Shown here piece by piece: positions 59,601 to 64,000 of a stretch of 64,000 bases of DNA (position 1 is its first letter; every line of letters starts with the position of its first letter). Under the pieces are notes generated by a model. That model was not told the origin of the DNA. It saw only the letters and a list, made by a program, of their open reading frames with translations, and made no database searches. Position numbers and translations under genes: made by a program. The DNA comes from Polytrichum commune (taxonomy: Eukaryota > Streptophyta > Polytrichopsida > Polytrichales > Polytrichaceae), in NCBI GenBank assembly GCA_950295325.1, contig OX485806.1:30690001-30754000 (forward strand), given 5' to 3'.

Positions 59601-60300
59601 GGATGTAGGGTTTATCATCATCACATGAATTACGAAGCCGGGGCAATATTACTTCTCCATACAAAACGAAGTGCTTGCCTCCACATATGAATCGAAAACA
59701 AAGACACGGAGAGACAGTGAGACCGAGAGAGACCTCCAAAAAGACGGATGTATGTATCTAACTTAAGCTTAGTTTACAAAGAATGTCAGGTTTCGAGACT
59801 TAAAATGCCGGCAACAGTGGAAAGGACAACTGACATACTCCCAAGTAGTTCATTTGGCTATGGCGATGGCCATGGCGAATCAGCTCCCCCAATTAATAAG
59901 TCAGGCCATGGCCGTGTACCTTGGGCACCTGTTGCACATCGTCCAAGGTGTATTCCCTGACAAATTTAGGGTTGATGATGTCAATGTTACAAATAGATTG
60001 AAATTCTTACTAAATGGGCAACAAGTCGGGCACGATTTCTCAAGTGCTTTAGCCGAACAATATATGATATTCATGCCATGGTGTTTTTGGATTGAATGAC
60101 TAAACACTCCTTGTCAAGCACATGGAATGGAATCAATGGATTGTGCACCCTACTTTTGAGAGCATTGACTTTTTCAAGGGGTTGGGTTCCCGTTGGTGTT
60201 GGAACTCAACACTATTGATCAAAACATCGAGAAGTTAAAACAAAGAAGATGGGTCTCACATGGTTAGGTTTTCAACTAATAGCCCACCTCTCCTAGGATA
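59601..60300. other. Transporter promoter side and unassigned open frame
   Basis: An 81-codon plus frame at 59,854-60,099 starts with alternating Met-Ala codons from an 'atggcg/atggcc' run and shows no known domain. It may be spurious. No TATA box could be assigned to the minus-strand transporter. Confidence 0.3.
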
Positions 60301-60427
60301 CATAATATTATTCAAATCCATAACAATGTTCTGCGGGACTGACAATATTTCACATAATATTTCCAACATTTGGACTGCATGTGGGAATATTCCATGGAAT
60401 ATTGTTATGGATTTGAATATTGTTATG
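60301..60427. mobile_element. Foldback MITE family F, copy 3
   Basis: This 127-bp palindrome-like element has ends CATAATATTATTCAAATCCA and the reverse complement of CATAACAATATTCAAATCCA. TA lies on both sides. It is shorter than copies 1 and 2 through loss of the centre. Confidence 0.68.
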
Positions 60428-63400
60428 TATAAAACATGTAATTAGTGATCTACAAGACGGTTAAGTGGATCCAGATCCATGTCGTAGCCCATTTCCATCA
60501 TAACATTACTAAGCAGCTAGATGGTGGTCTCTTTCCAAAGAAAGAGGTTGTGATTAAAAAGAACCTCTAATAAATTATAGTTGTTTGTCAAAAACTCTAT
60601 AGTTTACAACATGAGTGCTCCATGTAACCATGTTATCCCGGAAATAAAGGATATTTATGCCCGCACGATGCATGGTCCCACGGAACTCGACCAAGGACAT
60701 GAATAATGTTATGCTTGTAATTTTATATGAATATCTTATTCATTATCAAAGTGAAGATTCCATTGTTCATCAAATAGTCATATAGTACCTCCCCCACCTT
60801 CCAATTATGTTCACTATTGAGCTTAGAATGGATATCATATTTTAAGCACGCACTCCAATCTTTTGTCAAACACATGTCTTTTTTATATCCGTTCTTGAGC
60901 TACACCAAACCAAATACCACTCAAATATAAGTGTCCTAGTAAGAAACGCAACCGAATAGAGTTGTCTACATTACTATGTGCAATGAGGTTGACCTCACAA
61001 TTAGGTTGTCTCTTTACTCATGCAAATTACCATGGGTCAAAATCAGATCACAAAAACCTACAACTTTGTATTCATCCATAGAGCACTTAAGATTTAAATA
61101 AGAAAACTCCGAGTAAGCAAAGCTCCAAGAGTTACAATTTATCAAAGAGCATTTACCGTAGGGTGTTGTTTGGTTCACACTTTAAGTGCCAAATACTCAT
61201 TTCCACATTGGATTGCACATGTCTAGATCAATGTAGATATGACATGTTGGAAAACAATTCAGAAAAGTTTATATGTTGTGTCAAACTAAACAACACCCTA
61301 CAATACGTGATCTTCTTAAGTGATCACTTATATAGATGTGACTAAAATGGTTGATGTTAAACTTGTGCTAAACATTGACCATCTAATTATCCCAACCAAT
61401 GCCAAGTTGCCATATTAGTCTTTAGAATATTATTAACATAATTATTTGTTTTAAAACCATTCTAGAGCATTTTGCACACAAAAGTAGGTGATTGAATAAG
61501 GATGGCATTTGAATGAGCCATGTCATACCTTATCTTGCATGCAATCTAGATCACCTAGTATAAAACGTCTATTGAATATTGCTAGTCCATCTCTTTCAAC
61601 AACCTAGTGAGTATAGTGGAACGATAATTGAATACCTATTGTGAGCCTAGCTCTCTCAACAATCTAGTATCAAATATCGTAGATAGCGGACATCTATCGG
61701 GAGAAGAATCAACACAGTCAAAAGCCACTTTTGGAGGATTGTTACATAGGAAAGCTTTGGACCACAATTATACAAAGATTGCCGACCAAAGGAGCAAGGA
61801 ATGCAACATGAACATAAAGCTATGGTAGAAACAACTATTATATTCATTCTAAGCAATCGAGTAAAGTTCGTAACTTTATTCAAATCCATAACAATGTTAT
61901 GTGGGATTGAGAATATTCCATGGAGTATTCCTACTTTCAATTGTTGGAATGGGAGCAATTCTCTTTGTATTTGGTATTTTTAATGATTGGAGGAGACTTC
62001 ACCTCATCTTTACATGTTTTATACAAATAGATAGTATATTGGTTGTAAAAATAAGGTAAAAATAAGGTAAAAATAAAAATAAAAATAGGCATTGCATATA
62101 AGTGTAGCCCAAAATTGACCATCAAATCTTGTAGATGTAATGTTTAAATTTAAAATATCATTTTTGGGTCAAAATGTAGGGGTTGTTATTTGAGTAAAAA
62201 AAATTTGGTTATTTGAAGACTTTAATGTTTGATCATTTATATTAGTTTTGAAGTATGCAACTACTCATCTGGAGTAATAATGAATTCCAAAACTTAGGCG
62301 TACCTACCTTAGATCCACCAAGAGTACAAAATACAACATATTAGTATATGTCAATAATAAAAATGTTTATACTAAAAGTAGGAACTTTTAATTTCTTATT
62401 TATGTGTAAACTTTTAACCTTTTGATCTTTAAATATATTATTTGGTATGTAGAAACTTCAAATACAAGCATTCATTGGATCTTTTGTTTTGTGCCTCTTT
62501 ATAAATTGGCAAAATTTTCCACATAGAGCTCGAAATAATGATCAAGACACCCAAAAGATTGTTGCAGATTCACAAGAAAGACCAAAGGACAAATCTTCAT
62601 TAAGATTTATGCATTTTTGGTTGAATCTCATAAAATTAATTTCATTTCATGTGTGGGTGTTTCAAATCAAATCTATATCAGCTACTCTAAGATTCAAGGC
62701 CATACATATTCTCCTTGTACATTATCTATGTCCACCACATCCAATAATATCTCAAGATATAGCCAACAATGCATGAATCCAAATGATGCATTGTCTTTTC
62801 ATCTTTCTTGTGTATCTACAACAATCTTTTGGCATCTTCAAGCAATTTTTTAGTTTTTTTTGTTGAATATCCTCTCCAGATTTGTCTAGTTCTTTAAGCC
62901 CTTCAATGTTCACATAAAAACCGAGGTGTGCACTACAATCTCTATGTACAAGCGTACATCTTATCGAAAGAAAATTAGGAGTCTTCTTGTAGTTGTTGAC
63001 GTTCATTGTGTTAAGATGATCATTCATTGTATGCAAAACTATGCTTGTTGCCTAATTGATACAATGTGATCTTGCAATATATGCACATAAAAAATTGACA
63101 ACTACAAATTCTCACATGGGGCAACATTTTTTATTTGTTTATTGTTTATAGAAGACTTCTATGTACTTCCACTAGTATTCAATGCAAATGTCATTGTAAA
63201 GATGTTTTAAGTGTTAGAAATTTACTCGAAGCCATTAGCTTGAAAAAATAAGGAACCAACCCATATTGTACCCAAACTTACGAGGGTTATGTTCGATTTA
63301 AATACAAAAATAAATTAGAGAACTTGACAATATATATATGTCTTTAGGACCTACATGTCTCAGTTGATTTATGAAAAGGTGGTGAGATTTGGTGGGGGAA

Positions 63401-64000
63401 TGCATGATGACTAGCCCATGGTTTTAGACATGCATATGCATCCTAAATGCATAGTTTTTTTCCTAAATGGATGTAAAAGCCTAAAGCAAGCCCGACAACT
63501 CTGCCTAGTTGTTGGGCAAGAAATCATTAACAATTACAAGTGGCGTGTGAGCCGGCCTTGGGGCCTAAAGCCCTCACCCAACAATAGTTGGCATAAGTGG
63601 ACATGACAGCCACTCTTGGAAGACTAACCCTAGGCCGGAAGCTAGTTCAAGCTTGAATATGAGCGTTGCCCAAGCAACATGATGCCTTGCCCAAGATAGA
63701 TATCCTCTCCACTTGTTATTTATGGTGCACTAACGTATTTTGACTCTCTTGTGCGCAAATTTCTTCCCTGCCCTTATTGGGCACGCTCACCTACACTGAA
63801 GTGAGACCAATGGACATTGGCAACATAAATGCAAGAAAGAAGAAAAAGACATGCCACTTAAGAGCTTTTTGGTAAGGCAAAGCTTGAAATTTCCCCATCT
63901 GCCCTAACCTTTTTGATAGTGCTAGACCTTGGTGGACTTATAAGGATATCAATACCACCTCTTACAAAAGTGGGATCATGACATCGCCCAACAAATTGGC
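60428..64000. other. AT-rich intergenic DNA with a half copy of MITE F
   Basis: A half copy of family F lies at about 61,870-61,930 (caaatccataacaatgttat, then gaatattccatgga). A 'aaaataaggt/aaaata' run occurs at about 62,045-62,090. At 63.5-63.7 kb short inverted 'ttgggcaag / cttgcccaa' motifs occur. No conserved protein or RNA gene was recognised. Confidence 0.4.

Noticed and set aside
59854-60099. 81-codon frame starting with alternating Met-Ala codons
   Set aside because: There are no homologous motifs, and the start region is a low-complexity ATGGC run. It is kept only as an unassigned frame and not called a gene.

Overview
The window is nuclear DNA from a land plant. Three intron-bearing housekeeping genes of plant type lie on the minus strand: a plastid ABC1K kinase, the eIF2B beta subunit and a UTR5/SLC35B-type nucleotide-sugar transporter. 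A plant-specific S1/SPH secreted protein gene lies on the plus strand. All reconstructed splice sites are GT-AG. The species cannot be fixed by reading; a seed-free plant is possible but unproven.

Layout. From 1 to about 29 kb the window is accessory DNA. An ancestral segment carrying a TATA promoter, a tiny two-exon orphan gene and several repeats has been copied in tandem. A divergent unit lies at 1.5-3.3 kb, a second is spread over 9.2-25.6 kb, and a nearly identical partial third lies at 25.6-28.8 kb. Mobile elements were dropped into these units: a pogo/Tigger DNA transposon (6,835-8,860), a foldback MITE (9,024-9,178), a Copia LTR retrotransposon (9,638-15,256), a Mutator-like element (18,009-19,476) and an unclassified DNA transposon with 8-bp target duplications (22,539-25,110). 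Because units 1 and 3 keep uninterrupted copies of several insertion sites, element borders can be read directly.

From 29 to 36.3 kb lies the ABC1K gene, whose first intron holds an imperfect tandem array. From 36.3 to 43 kb lie MITEs, an LRR receptor relic and fragments of a non-LTR-type retroelement. From 43.2 to 46.3 kb lies the eIF2B beta gene. From 46.3 to 52 kb there are only repeats and a possible promoter, followed by the SPH gene at 52.3 kb. From 54.3 to 59.6 kb lies the transporter gene. The remainder to 64 kb shows only MITE copies and AT-rich DNA.

The host genes are not an operon. They act separately in plastids, cytosolic translation, the endomembrane system and, for SPH, the extracellular space. 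The most noteworthy items are the unclassified TIR transposon with its orphan protein, the paired two-exon micro-genes, the Copia element primed by a half-tRNA-type site, and two local tandem duplications that copied splice sites inside conserved genes.
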